Below, piece after piece: positions 1 to 17,367 of a stretch of DNA of 34,463 nt. Numbering within the stretch: position 1 is the first letter of the stretch; each line of letters opens with the position of its first letter. Below the pieces are notes generated by a model. It worked only from the letters and a program-made list of their open reading frames with translations, had not been told where the DNA came from and searched no databases. The stretch comes from Chromera velia (lineage: Eukaryota > Sar > Chromeraceae). The DNA lies in contig JAHBMJ010001181.1 of NCBI GenBank assembly GCA_018398765.1, forward strand, positions 1 through 34,463, written 5' to 3'. The translations under genes and the position numbers were made by a program.

Positions 1-29
<29 letters not shown>
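1..29. repeat. (AG)n microsatellite at the window edge
   Basis: Perfect AG dinucleotide run at the left edge, inside the intron after the last visible exon of the CBM20-GT20 gene. It is followed by a G-rich stretch (41-58). Confidence 0.9.
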
Positions 30-32
<3 letters not shown>

Positions 33-87
33 GCGCACTCAGGGGGGGGGAGGGGGTCGGGAGGGGTCGGGAAGAGAGAGAACGAAC

Positions 88-6285
<6,198 letters not shown>

Positions 6286-7214
6286 CCTCAAGTCCACTAC
6301 TTCCCGAGACTGGATCAACACAGGCAAGTGGGCAGGCACACAGTCAGCGTGCGTGCACCCAAGACAGCCACCGACCCGAGTCTCCAGCAACACGAAAACT
6401 GGAACGTCATGAAAATCGACGACCAGCCGCTAGAATGGATAGTGACAGCGAAAACGCAATAGAGAGAAGGCACACACAAATCAGTGTCTAGCAAAGAATT
6501 GTGCTCATGCCGTGGTTGTCTTAACATTTGATTCTTCTTCTCATTCAAAAGCTTTGTCACCACACGTCGAAAGGAGACGCCTGATCGAATTCACGGCAGA
6601 GGAGAGCCGGGCCGATGCAGACTGAGCATGCATGAGCGAAAGCGCCGTGCGGCCCGGCCGGGTCCGATACGCGCATGCAGTCGCTTTTTTGTCTGACCTT
6701 TTTTTTCCACAGTCGGACGCTGACAGTGACTTATTAATAACTACTTCAACGATATGTGACTCCACGAGTGGAACTGCAGCAGCTTCAACTGCTGCATACT
6801 GTGATGTCGATGGCACCGTGGAATCTCGAATGGACATCCAGCTGTGTACGTCACCTTGGTAGCTGATGCAAGAGGGACGTAAAGAACTCACTCGATATAT
6901 AGGGCGGATCCCCTTGGTTTAAGTGGAGTTGTCTTGAAGAGACTCTGTGCATCCAGTCCTCCTGAGGAACCACCATTTGCCCCCTGGGTAGTCACGTCTT
7001 CTAGGCCCTTGGACTGTTCTTTGTTGGAATCGAACAGCCTCTACAGTTGGTGCGTCTATTTTGAGCATCCCCTATATACTGGATTTGCCCCACAACCTGC
7101 GCCTTCCGAATCGTTCTGGAGAAGACGCAGCTGACACGCCTCTATCTCGCATTCTGTCGACCTGACTCTTTCTTCTTCTCCCAGTCGTCCTTTTGATATC
7201 ATCCCCTGGTCCCA
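6286..7214. promoter_or_regulatory. Divergent intergenic region between the GT20 gene (-) and the duplicated-module gene (+)
   Basis: This 0.9-kb gap separates two predicted starts that point away from each other and probably holds both promoters and any 5' UTR exons. It contains a TATA-like gatatataggg near 6893 and a possible minus-strand acceptor at about 6312. No ORF with recognisable protein character was found. The promoter role is inferred from layout only. Confidence 0.4.
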
Positions 7215-8847
7215 ATGGATTCCCACATCACCACCTTCGTCTACAAGGGGGATGACCCTGCTTACAGTCAGAAGAGACTCCAAACGCACTTCAGGGAGAT
7301 TAAGAAGGCAGCAAAAAAACCTGGAGATGCCTTCTTCGTCGGACTCTTCGATGTATGTGAGAGGCTTCACGGTGCATCAGACGAAGCAGGGAGGAGTTTG
7401 GGAGCAGGAAAGAGCGTGCTGAGTAAGAGTAACGTGAGCGCAGCCAGCGGGAGAGAGGACTTTTGTTACCTTTACGTCTTCGCAGCGAAGAGCACGAAGG
7501 GCCTCTGGCAGGTCATCCACTTCTGGAAGAAACAGAACAAGCAAGTGACGAATGTGTTTGATACTGCCAAGACTGGTCAGTAAGGCAAGCTAGAGAGTTA
7601 ATCTTTTGAGTTGAGTTTCGACGTTCTTTCTGAATGACTTCCTTTTGTGGGGACTTCTTTGAAGTCTATCTCCTGAACTTTCCTGTAAGCTTTCCCCCGT
7701 CTGCACTCTGAATTGTAGTTGTTGGATGTTTCTCTTGTTCCAGCAAGGCTTCAATGTTGAGTTTACTCCCACTCTTCCTTCCCGAGTACCGTACTGCGTG
7801 AATCGAAAATTCGTCAGACAGATCCTTAGCCCCCCTCTCTTTCTCTCTATTTTTCTCACATTTGCAGAGTGTGATGTACTCTCTGTGCATCTGAATGCAG
7901 AAAACGCGTCTCACGAGACTGCTGCTGCCTTTGCACTTTGTTTTCCCACCAGCAAGGATCCAGAGACCCATGTCCGTCTCCTCCAGGGTTGGACTGACGT
8001 TTCCCTCCGTCTCCTTCAGACTGAGGGCAGGCGCTCTCGTCTCGTCGTTCCCCAACGCGATTTGGACCATGTCTTTGGCCTCTCGGACCTAGCATTCGTG
8101 CAGGAAAAGGCAAGCAAGGCTGGGGCAACAGCAAGCATGGCTTTCAAGACACACGCCCTTGTGCAGAAGAAAAATAGGATAGTCACACTCAAAAAGGATC
8201 CCTCGAAGGAGATCAGAGAAAAGCTCGAGACTCTCTCAGTATCAGACTGGAACGAAGCAGAGCCCAAAACAGATGGAGGAAACACACCTGACGCCTCATC
8301 CCACGCACCCACTCAGTCTGCCTTCACATCCGCTGCTGGGGCAGGCAGCGCTGTCACAGCAACAGCAGCCGCCCCTCTTCCGACTGTGTCAACGTTCATC
8401 TACCAAGGCGACGCCGCTGCGTTTAAGAAAAGACAAATGGAGCAGCATCTGACTGCTCTGAAGGGCTGGACGAAGAGGCAGGGGGACTCGGAGGACTCTA
8501 AATTCTTCCAGCAGTGCTTCGAGGCAGTCGACTCCCTCTCAGTGACCCCATTTCGCCAGGGAGCCCCGAAGAAGGATGCATTCATCATTCTTCTGGAGAG
8601 AAACCCCCGCCTTGTGTTTTGGACAACGGTCGAGTTCTGGAAACAGAAAGCAGACAAGTCAGTGAGTGAGTGAGTGAGTGAGTGAGTGAGTGCAGATGAT
8701 GGATGGGTGCGTGGGTTGAGCAAAGAGGTGGGGTGGCTTGTCACTGGAAAGAATGAAGGAAAGCCTCTGCAGTCGAAGAGGACGTTTCTGTACAAGACAA
8801 AGGACGTGAGGATTGGAAGGAGTGGCGGGTGGAAATGTTTCTGTGTG

Positions 8848-8890
<43 letters not shown>

Positions 8891-10989
8891 GCGTGTGCGC
8901 GCGCTTCTGCAATGAGTGGTGATTGAGTGCATTTCTGTTCATTTGATGTCTGTGCCACTTCTTGGATCACCCTCTCTAGCAGAGAAGTGAAGTGGAAATG
9001 AACCCCAAAGAAATAGAGTGATACTACATGAATACACTTTTTGTTTCACGCATGCTTGCAAGCAGATTCATGAACGTCTTCGACTCAAAGAGAGGTGAAG
9101 TTGGTGTGAACGATCTCGTCTGCTTCGTTTTCGTGATCGCTCTGAAGCGAGAGCCCATCTATCCGTCTCTTTTCAAACTCTGGGGAGGACTGTCGAAACA
9201 AATGTTGGAGTCACCGCAGACGGTCAGTCATCTCAGACATGCACATCAAAGGAGAAGACGACGAAATAATGAATACCTCGGCTGTGTTTTATCAGCCGAA
9301 GGAAGAGAAGTGCGTAAGTTGGCCATTCAGCTTTTCGCCTCATTGGTAGACCCTTGAACGGAGGTATTTGTCTATTCAGTCCCACTCTTTCATGACTCCT
9401 TCATCCATCTGTTCAGTGATCCATTCATGCATGTATTGCTTTATTCATTCATGTGTTGCTCTATTTTCCTGTTTCTTCTCCTGTCGCTCTAGTAGGACCG
9501 CGTTTGTTCTCACAAAGACCCAGACTGCCTCTGTATTGCACTGGAATGGATCGTCTTTCTCGATTGCCTGCAGGCTTTTCGTTGCAACAGTTGGTTGACT
9601 GCCCCCGACTCCGACTTGAAGGAGAACAAGGACATCCCCCCCACCCTCCAATTCCTCAGACACCTCATCGTCAAGTCAACGCAAAAGAGACTGGCCCTAG
9701 AAGAGTCCACAATTGAACACCCATTCCTCAAACAACCTGCGTCTCTCCTGAAGGTCTGCACAGGCACAGGGATCAAAGAAGGACTAGAGGAGAAAGAAAC
9801 ATCGCCATCAAAAGCTCTCGCAGAAAAAACCACGCAACCTAAGCAGACCGCACATCCAAAACGACAAGCAAGTAAGGCAAGCTTAGGAAAGGGCGAAGAC
9901 AAAGATGGAGATGACATCAGTTCGTCATACACCTACACTTACTCCGCCTCTTCTCAATCGTCGGAAGCACGATCTTTCCATTCTTTCGACTTCCCCCCTC
10001 CGCCTCCCCCAAAACAAAAACCTGATCCCAAACGACCGCGACCACCGATACCTCAAGCAACAAACGCAGCCGCACAAATGCTGCAAACCCCATCTCAGGC
10101 AAATAGACACACAATCGACCCGAAGTCTTTTTCCCCCGATCAATTTGACGCACCCGTCACGCCGTCCATTGCCAAAACTCTTGCACGAACTCCCCTCTTC
10201 CCCATCCCACCCAACATTTTCGATACCGACCACAAAAGATTTGAGGAAGAGGAGGCAGATATTCTCAAGCCTGTGCTGCAGCACGAAGCCAACCGGACAA
10301 CACCCATTTCGATGTCTTACAGTCCGGTGCCCTATCGGAGCAAGATTATGTGGGGGGACTTCGAGACAGGTCTCTATGCAGACTTTGCAGACAGAGCATC
10401 CACCATCGGGACAGAGAAAACAGACGCTTCCTCCTCTCCTTCAGGGGTTCGGGTGACTTCCAAGGAGGCTGCTGAGTGGACTCTGGTCGCACCCCAGATG
10501 ATCACCTTGACAACAGAGAGCTGTCAATGTCCGCTGCCTCCCTTTGAAGGTCCTAATTTCGGCTCCCTGGTTTCCTCGACAGCCTCTCCTCCTGGTTGTG
10601 CCTGTGTGTGGATTCACTCAGTGCATCTGTTCAAGGAGGACGAAGACGAAGACGACAACGATGAGTGGTCCCACCCCCAGCTCTATGTGACGGGGGGGTT
10701 TCCTGAGGACTTTGACAAGGAGGACAAGCTGCGGATGACCAACGCCATGAAGGGGGGGAAACAACCGGTGCCGGAAAATTTGGAACATGCCACAGGCAAG
10801 TCAATGTGAGAACGTGCGAAGAAGAAAAGAAAGAATGGAAAGGGCCAAATAAAAGTAGATCACAGACAGCAGAGAGGAGTCTTGGGGGGCGTGGATGCTT
10901 TCTGTGAAGACACAAACGCAAAAGACACCACAGAGAATGGGAGTGGATCCATCTAATGTCGTACATGATATTGCAGACAGACAGACACA

Positions 10990-11033
<44 letters not shown>

Positions 11034-12277
11034 CTAACAAAGAAAACGTCTTTGATCATGGACACTTCTTCTAGAAGCCAGAGCAGGAGGTCAAACGCAG
11101 AAAGAGAGTGAGACAAACTTTTGGAGTTCCTTTTGCCCACACTGTTTGTCTGTTCTTGTGTGCAGGTTTGGGTTTTCTGCTTCCCGCCTCAGACGACGAG
11201 GTCGAATCCGAAGACGAAGACGGTCGCCGAATCCAGAGGAGACGGAAGAAGGAAAGGGCCCTGGTTGGCCATCCGGTGTTCTTCAAAGGATGGCAGCCTG
11301 AGCGGCAGCATCTGCAGGCTCGTGTCTTCGTTGTTGACACATTCGGAGACAGACTGGTGGGGGAATGCCTTTTGGCGACGAATCTGAAAAAGGTGAGGAG
11401 GAAGCCAGGCAGTAATGTCAGAGGGATAGGGTCTGAATAACTTCACTTCTTCAAAGGAACGTGCTTAATACAGCGGGAACCGATTTATCATATTTTGAGT
11501 TCTCTGTCTGGAATGTCAATGTATGCCCTCTTCCTCTTGCTGCCAGCTTTGTCCACGAGATTCTGCCTCTCCCTCCACCCCCGAGAATCAAATCCGATTT
11601 ACTGCCTGGCCTCAACTGATGGAAGACGGACCAACGGTGGCAAACAAGTCTCATCTGCACTCTCTCTCAATACTAGACCTCTCTTTCTCAACGCTTTGTT
11701 TCATCATTTATTTAACTTGCTTGCAAGGTTTTCTTCGTGTTGCCAGCCAAGCATTTTGCTCCGCGTTTCTCCACTGCACTCTTGCATTTATGTGTACCCC
11801 ATTCGTACTTGCTCATTTGCATTTATGTGTACCCCATTCGTACTTGCTCATTTGCAGTACAGGAGAACAGAGCAGCATCTTCCTCTGAAACTGAACGACG
11901 CTCTCGTGGGGATGCTCATCGCACGGATTGTTTTGCCCTCAGACGGGTCCGAAAAACTCGTCCATGGCTTTGCACCCCACCTCCAACCTGCGCCTCCAGG
12001 AGGTGCCAGAAGAGGGTCGGAGGCGAGCACGAGATTCAAAAAGAAGCCTCTTCTGGCTCGGTGGACGGGACAAAGCACCGGAGACCATGTGCCTCGAAGC
12101 CTGATCCAGAGATGCCTTCGGACTTACTACGCGCCTCATGAGTGGGATGAGGAAATGATTGACAATTCCACTGCACTCCTCTTTGACCCAGCCTTTGAAG
12201 AGGATTTTCACATGTTTGATGAAGAGGCAGGGGCACGTGCTGGAGTCAGATGGAGAGAAAGAAACCAACAGGCATAG
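7215..12277 (+). CDS. Large protein with a duplicated N-terminal module and a C2-like C-terminus (7 exons)
   Basis: Predicted exons 7215-7544, 7744-7812, 7870-8669, 9066-9222, 9496-10795, 11166-11392 and 11858-12277 keep phase and give 1,100 residues. Residues about 4-110 and 306-400 are two copies of one module. Copy 1 has TFVYKGDDPAYSQ and VIHFWKKQNKQ; copy 2 has TFIYQGDAAAFKK and VEFWKQKADK. I do not recognise this module. The middle (about 490-720) is low-complexity, rich in Pro, Lys and Ser, with a run of six prolines. From about 820 a C2-like beta-sandwich is suggested by VWIHSVHLF, PQLYVTGG, LQARVFVVDTFGDRLVGE and LPLKLNDALVGMLIARIVL. It carries acidic insertions and no clear set of five calcium-binding aspartates. 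If C2 is right, membrane or protein docking is plausible, but no function is assigned. The start is the first ATG, just before module 1. Confidence 0.75.
8662..8691 (+). repeat. (GTGA)n tetranucleotide repeat forming a stack of splice donors
   Basis: Exon 3 of the duplicated-module gene runs into about seven GTGA units, each offering gtgagt. The downstream exon (cag|A TTC) needs phase 2. Donors at 8662 and 8666 give phases 0 and 1, and the one at 8670 gives phase 2. In-frame translation hits TGA at 8671-8673, so splicing must occur here. Confidence 0.7.
8849..8903 (+). repeat. (GT)n microsatellite
   Basis: A GT run of about 20 units with GC-containing variants at its 3' end, in the intron between exons 7870-8669 and 9066-9222. 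It reads GT in the sense direction. Confidence 0.9.
10796..11165 (+). other. Probable GC-AG intron
   Basis: The exon ends CCACAG|gcaagt, the usual context of rare GC donors, and the next exon starts after tgtgcag in phase 1, giving HATG-LGFLLPA. No GT donor nearby gives phase 1; the GT at 10807 gives phase 2. The intron carries a (CA)n(GA)n block at 10985-11033. Confidence 0.6.
10985..11033. repeat. (CA)n(GA)n compound microsatellite
   Basis: CA units change into GA units on the plus strand inside the predicted GC-AG intron. In the sense direction this is purine-rich, an exception to the CT/GT trend of the other introns. Confidence 0.88.
11784..11853 (+). repeat. Exact 35-bp tandem duplication next to a splice acceptor
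   Basis: The 35-bp unit beginning gcatttatgtgtacccc occurs twice without a difference (11784-11818 and 11819-11853). It is followed at once by gcag, the acceptor of the last exon of the duplicated-module gene. The identity of the copies points to a recent event. Confidence 0.95.
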
Positions 12278-13171
12278 ATTTTTACTCTCAATACTAAAGC
12301 CTGAGCCTCTTTGTCAGCACCGCCATTATAATTGGCAATGAACAAGATCGTGTTCAATGACGTGTTGCATGTAATGCATTTAAACGTGTATCATAAACAG
12401 ATATAGCAGTCAACGCCAGTCATATTATCTAGCATATTATTCGTTTTTGTGTTAATTATATAACCGTACGTTCTCTTTACTGGTCCACAAAAGGTCAAAC
12501 CTAAACAGCAAATACATTTTATGGTTTTCTAATTTTTTAAAAGTTGATTCGCTAGCATCCTAGCTAAAATTCTATAATATCCGTTAAGATTTTAGATATC
12601 TTTAAATCTGGTAGATTCTTTAATTATTCTTAGCTAAACTTTTGTAAAAAAACGCTAAAATTCCAGCTAAATCAAATATCATAAAATCCGAACATAAAAT
12701 CATAAAAAATGCTAGTAGTTTCCTGCGGGGTAATTTATGTCTTGATCTATGTATGTGGTCCATGATTATTAGCTTGATTATATAATCATTAATAAGATTA
12801 TTATTAGGGCGGAACATATCAATCAATCAATAAAAAAAAAAATCAATTAAAAAATAATTAGGTCATTCAGCCTATAATTTAACTTAAAGAGGAAGCTATA
12901 GAGACGCAGACTAGGAGCCAGACTAGCTATAAGTCCAGTACAACACAGTACAGCTGCTACAGCACCCATAATACGTCCAGATTTTTGTGCCTTTTCATAG
13001 CCTATGCTGCATTGCTAACTAAGGCTCGTGAACAATCTCCGGCGCCAGCTTGGGGGCGAGCGGTGTACTGTTTTTTATGTTTCATATTAAAGCAGTTTCC
13101 AGCCTAAGCTAGTGTTCCTCTGCAACAGTGTGACCCTGTTGTTTTCACCTCACTGTTGTCGTTTATCTGAA
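12278..13171. other. AT-rich convergent intergenic island
   Basis: Composition shifts sharply to AT between two converging genes. The stretch holds several AGCTAAA words (about 12570, 12632, 12668), a short (ATCA)n run near 12819 and poly-A. No coding sequence is visible. It could be the remnant of a non-autonomous element, but no terminal repeats or target-site duplications were found. Confidence 0.6.
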
Positions 13172-14462
13172 TCATGGCTTTGTGAGACCTGTATACTTGG
13201 AGCCGATCAGGTAGGCATCAGGGAACTGCGATTTGTCCCCAAAGTCCAGGTCTTGTGGGGGATCCTGAATGACGTTGTTGACGTTTCCCGACAACAATTT
13301 GAGGACCTCAATTGGACCCAACCAGCCCTTTTGGAGGTACGACATGATCATTCCACCAATAGAGCAAAAGACAAAAATGAAAGTCCAATCCTGAATGTCT
13401 GCAATCAAACGTTCTCGTGGTGTCCTCAGGGAAGCTGCATGCAGACATGGCCACGCGCACATTTGATCTCTTATTGGTACAGACAGAAGCAAAGGAAGAG
13501 CAACGGCAAAAGTGGTATTTCGAGAACAGATGAACGGCAGAGAGTTGACGCGCTCGCGTGCACGGACACACACGCACACTCACACACACTCACAGAGAGA
13601 GAGAGAGAGAGCGGGGAGAAGAAAAAAGATGCTGCGTAGACAGGTAGAGGGGGTCCTTAACGATGCGCAGATAGGCACGGAGAGAGACAGATTCGTAGCT
13701 AGAGGGTTCAGGGGACAGACAAAACGGGTCATGGATGGGATGGCTGCAAGGGCTTTCGAAGAGGCAACCAATGAAAAGAAAAACAACCGGAGGATCGCTT
13801 CAGAATGGTCAAAAATCAGAGGAAAACACCAAAATGCCAACAGACACAGGGGAATGACAACGGAGAAAGGCACGCAAGAGTAGCCCACGCTTGCACACAA
13901 ACACTCACACGCACCCACACACACTCACTCACTCACTCGCTCCAAAACAACACACAGGGAGAGTCGGAGAGAGAAGGGAGAGTGGCTGTGGAGCGACTCC
14001 CTCCACACCCAGATGATGATGCGAAAGACGCAGAGAAACACACTTCAAGGGCAACCGACCAATCCGTCTCTTCTTCCGCTTGTCGTACCAAGCCATCGCC
14101 TGTCTATCGGAGGCGCTGCTTCCAAATTCCACCTCATCGACGTCTGCCAGGGCCTCATTCTGCCACAGAGAGTCCGTGGTCTCCAGGTTTCGAACCGTCC
14201 CCCCTGTGCTTAATGCCCATTGCGGGGTTGCACTGTCGCTCAATGCAAAAATGTCGTCGTCGTCGTCTTCGCTGTTTTTGTTCTGGCTGAGGAAGTGCCG
14301 AACCTTCTGTCCTTCTTCATAGGGGGACTCAAGAGGGGTCCTCCGAAAGAATGGGCCTCCCTGCTTCTTCGGGGAAAGCAGAGAGGGTCTGAGGAATTGA
14401 ACCTTTTGGAATCCCGACGCAAGCACAGGCAGCAGAAGCAACGGGCAACAGGCTTTCACCAT
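13172..14462 (-). CDS. Putative plastid-targeted single-TM protein with a bipartite leader (2 exons)
   Basis: Predicted exons 14462-14060 and 13434-13172 join in phase 1 to give 221 residues and a TGA stop. Residues 1-17 are a classic signal peptide (MVKACCPLLLLPVLASG). Phe18 falls at the likely cleavage point, as in the ASAF-type motifs of complex plastids. Residues 19-58 are basic, Pro/Ser-rich and low in acid, like a transit peptide. The mature part starts with an acidic stretch (SEDDDDDIF) and has a basic cluster (KRKKRR, 128-133). A probable TM helix follows at about 151-168 (WTFIFVFCSIGGMIMSYL), then a soluble tail. I do not recognise the family. The donor ATTG|gtcggt is weak. An alternative ATG at 14492 would put ten basic residues before the signal peptide. 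Confidence 0.65.
13568..13611. repeat. (CA)n(GA)n compound microsatellite
   Basis: CA then GA units on the plus strand inside the only intron of the putative plastid-targeted gene. It reads CT/GT in the sense direction. Confidence 0.85.
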
Positions 14463-14510
14463 TCTGGCCCGAGGGAGACGGCGGAAGCGCACAAGGGGAT
14501 CTGTACCTAG

Positions 14511-17325
14511 AAGTGCAACACCTGTGTCCAGTTCAGCTGCTGCTCGAAAGTGGAGAGTACCGGATCATCAACGGCGAACCCAGTTCGGTGAGGGGCGATT
14601 AGGAAGCTCAATTCAAGACAATTAAGCCAATCAGATTTGACAGAGAACTCGCCCGCTACCATGCAGCCCCCGGCCCGTCTACGCGTCTCAGCGGCGTCTG
14701 CAAAATTAAGTACGTAGATGCGTTGCAAGCATTTGCTCCGTGCGAACGCCCCGGCATGCATGCATGTGCTCCCCATTGAATTTTAACTTTAAGTGCCCCC
14801 CCAACTTTTTTTTCCGGGGCCCAGTCTGTTGCAGGCGCGAGATCGATCGACGCTTAATCTGTTGTTTGTGCACGATGCATGTGTTGTTGCGTTCAAAGTA
14901 TCCCATCTGTCGTCATGTACATGTACATTTACATATGCATTGCACTCTGTGTTCTTAAAGGACGCCAGGACGTGGCCGATCGCCCTGAAGTCCATTCCGA
15001 CTGATGCACCGACTGAACCAGGTTGCGGGTTTTCCTGTTTGACAGACCTGTCTTCTCTAGAACTCGTCGATGCCGCTGGCAACACTCGACGATTCGCATA
15101 TATTCGCATACAAGAAAGACGGACGTTCTCGATCGATTGCTTGACATCGGTCTGTCCTGGCGTTTCTTGAAGGTCCTGCTTGAAGGCTTCTTCGTCAGCG
15201 GTAGTGCAAAGTATATAAGCTCGGCGTCGCACCAGCCAATGTCGAATCCAACAGAACAGAAGGTACTGAACAACACTTCCAAAGTCCAGATGAGTATATA
15301 TTAATATATGCGTTTCTATCTAGCGATTGATCAATCCCTTGGATCATTTGTTGAAGCTCTCTTCAAGATCTAATGCACGAGAAATCTCTCTCAGACTGGT
15401 TCTGGCCCACATATATATATGTTTCCAACGGTTCCCCACACCTTGCAAGCCTACACTGTTGTTCTGCTTCTCTTCTCTGAGCAACAAGCCCTCGATCCTC
15501 TTTCAGCCTTCCATGAGACAATCGAGCCACTTGGGATTCTCCGTGCATGTGTCTGCACATATGCGCTCAACAACCCTGTCCGTAAAAATTTCCTTTGCTT
15601 GATTGTGCCTTTTGCATGCAGAAGGATGACAACTGGGAAGTGCATGTCCCAAAACGGACATGACGGGAGGCGACAGGGCAAATGAGTTTTCCTTTATGCG
15701 ATACAGGACAGTGGATATATCCTGAAGCTCTCTTTGAGAAAGGGAAGCTCGAAGAGCTCACAAGCAGACCTGAGGATCACCCCTTGGTCCTGAGTACAGC
15801 ACGAAAACTGCTGTTTAGAGCCAGGAATGTCCCAAAAGTGAGTCGTTCAATGACATCCTCAAACCGACGGCTGATCGTCCATTTGCAAAGACTTTCTCTC
15901 ATTCCACACTGGGTGACGTCAGGAAATTGTGTCTTCTAGGTTTGGCTACCTGACTTCCTGCCTCGCTGTCTGCTCATTTACCTTGCTGCCTCCTCATCTG
16001 TCGGTCTGTCTATCTTTTTTTTGCTCTGTCTGCTGGCCGTCTTTTCAGTCTGTCTGTTGTTTGTCTGACCTGCTAATACGCAGAGTCATTTGAATGACAG
16101 ATTCATGTTTTCCGCTCGTAATGCGGTCGAGAGTCGGGTCGACAGTATGGCTCAAAGACTTTGAGCTCTCTTTTCTGTAGGGCCGAGCAGAGGCAGTTCT
16201 TTCTTGGTGTATGCACTCAGGGTTTTTTTAGAACTATCAACCTACTCGTGCATGTGAGTTTCCATATTGTGAACGTAGGTGTCAACGACATGCTGCGTTG
16301 AAAATCTTGGTGCACGACAAAGAATGTGTTCGCAATGAATCTCTGCAGGCTTCCGAGAGAGCTTTCAGGGTGCATGCTACAAAGCTACCACCTCCCACCA
16401 GGATCAGGGAACTCGGGGGACAGAAAGCCTCTTGTTTCGTGGGACGAAGCGTGCGCTTTCCTGGTGCGTTGCCTAGTGTTTTTTGCCGTTTACTCTAATA
16501 AGATACATGCCGGGTCGAGTAACGTAGTTATGGAAATCGATGGTAAAGCATGTAGGTGTAAACAAGCACTGGAAGTGAGGACGGTGAGTGATCGAGAGCG
16601 TCTCTTTCTTTCCGAATTTTTGTCCTTCTTTCTGATGCTCCCTGATTTCTCTAGCTCTTTGTGCATCTTCACGCAACGTAACGCCCCCAAGCTCCATTCC
16701 CTCCGATGTCATGTATGTCCGTTTTGAAGTAAGCAAACGAAAGAGGGTGGAAGGCGCTGAAAGGAGCACTAGGATTTCTCAGGAATCTTCTTTTCTCTGA
16801 AGGGCCCCCTTCAATGTTTGTGAGTGTGTTTGTACATCAGTGTGCACGTATGTCTGTTGCGAAGAACACTGTCGTCTCCCTGCTGATGTGTTTTTGCTGG
16901 TCTCATTTGGGCGATGGACTGTTTTTTTGATTAGAACAAAAGAAAAAAGGAAGAGAACACACAATGTTCTCTCGCAGCAGTCTACATGTCTCATTCATCA
17001 TTTACATTCGGTTTGGTCCCTTTTTCGACTGCAGCAAGTCACTGTGATACCACTGGATTAACCTGACAATAAAAAGAGGCACTCAATCCTGTGGCCGCTC
17101 GACACTGATCCAAAGAAGGGCCTCAGCTTGTTCGTCGCTGTGTCCGCCTTTTCTCTATTCAAATTTCTTCGATTCACCGGCGTATAGCGCATCTACAAAC
17201 TTGGTGGAAAAGGACAACCTGGCTTCAAACTTACCAGGTTGGTCTTGCATCCATGCTGACTCTCTCTCTCTGCCGCCCTCCCTCCCTCCCTCCCTCTCTC
17301 TCTCTTTCTCGTTCTCTCTCTCTGA

Positions 17326-17367
<42 letters not shown>

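Noticed and set aside
7726-7869. Separate plus-strand gene starting MFLLFQQGFN
   Set aside because: The ATG lies in the intron. The stretch after ttccag (7744) continues exon 1 in phase, so it is an internal exon.
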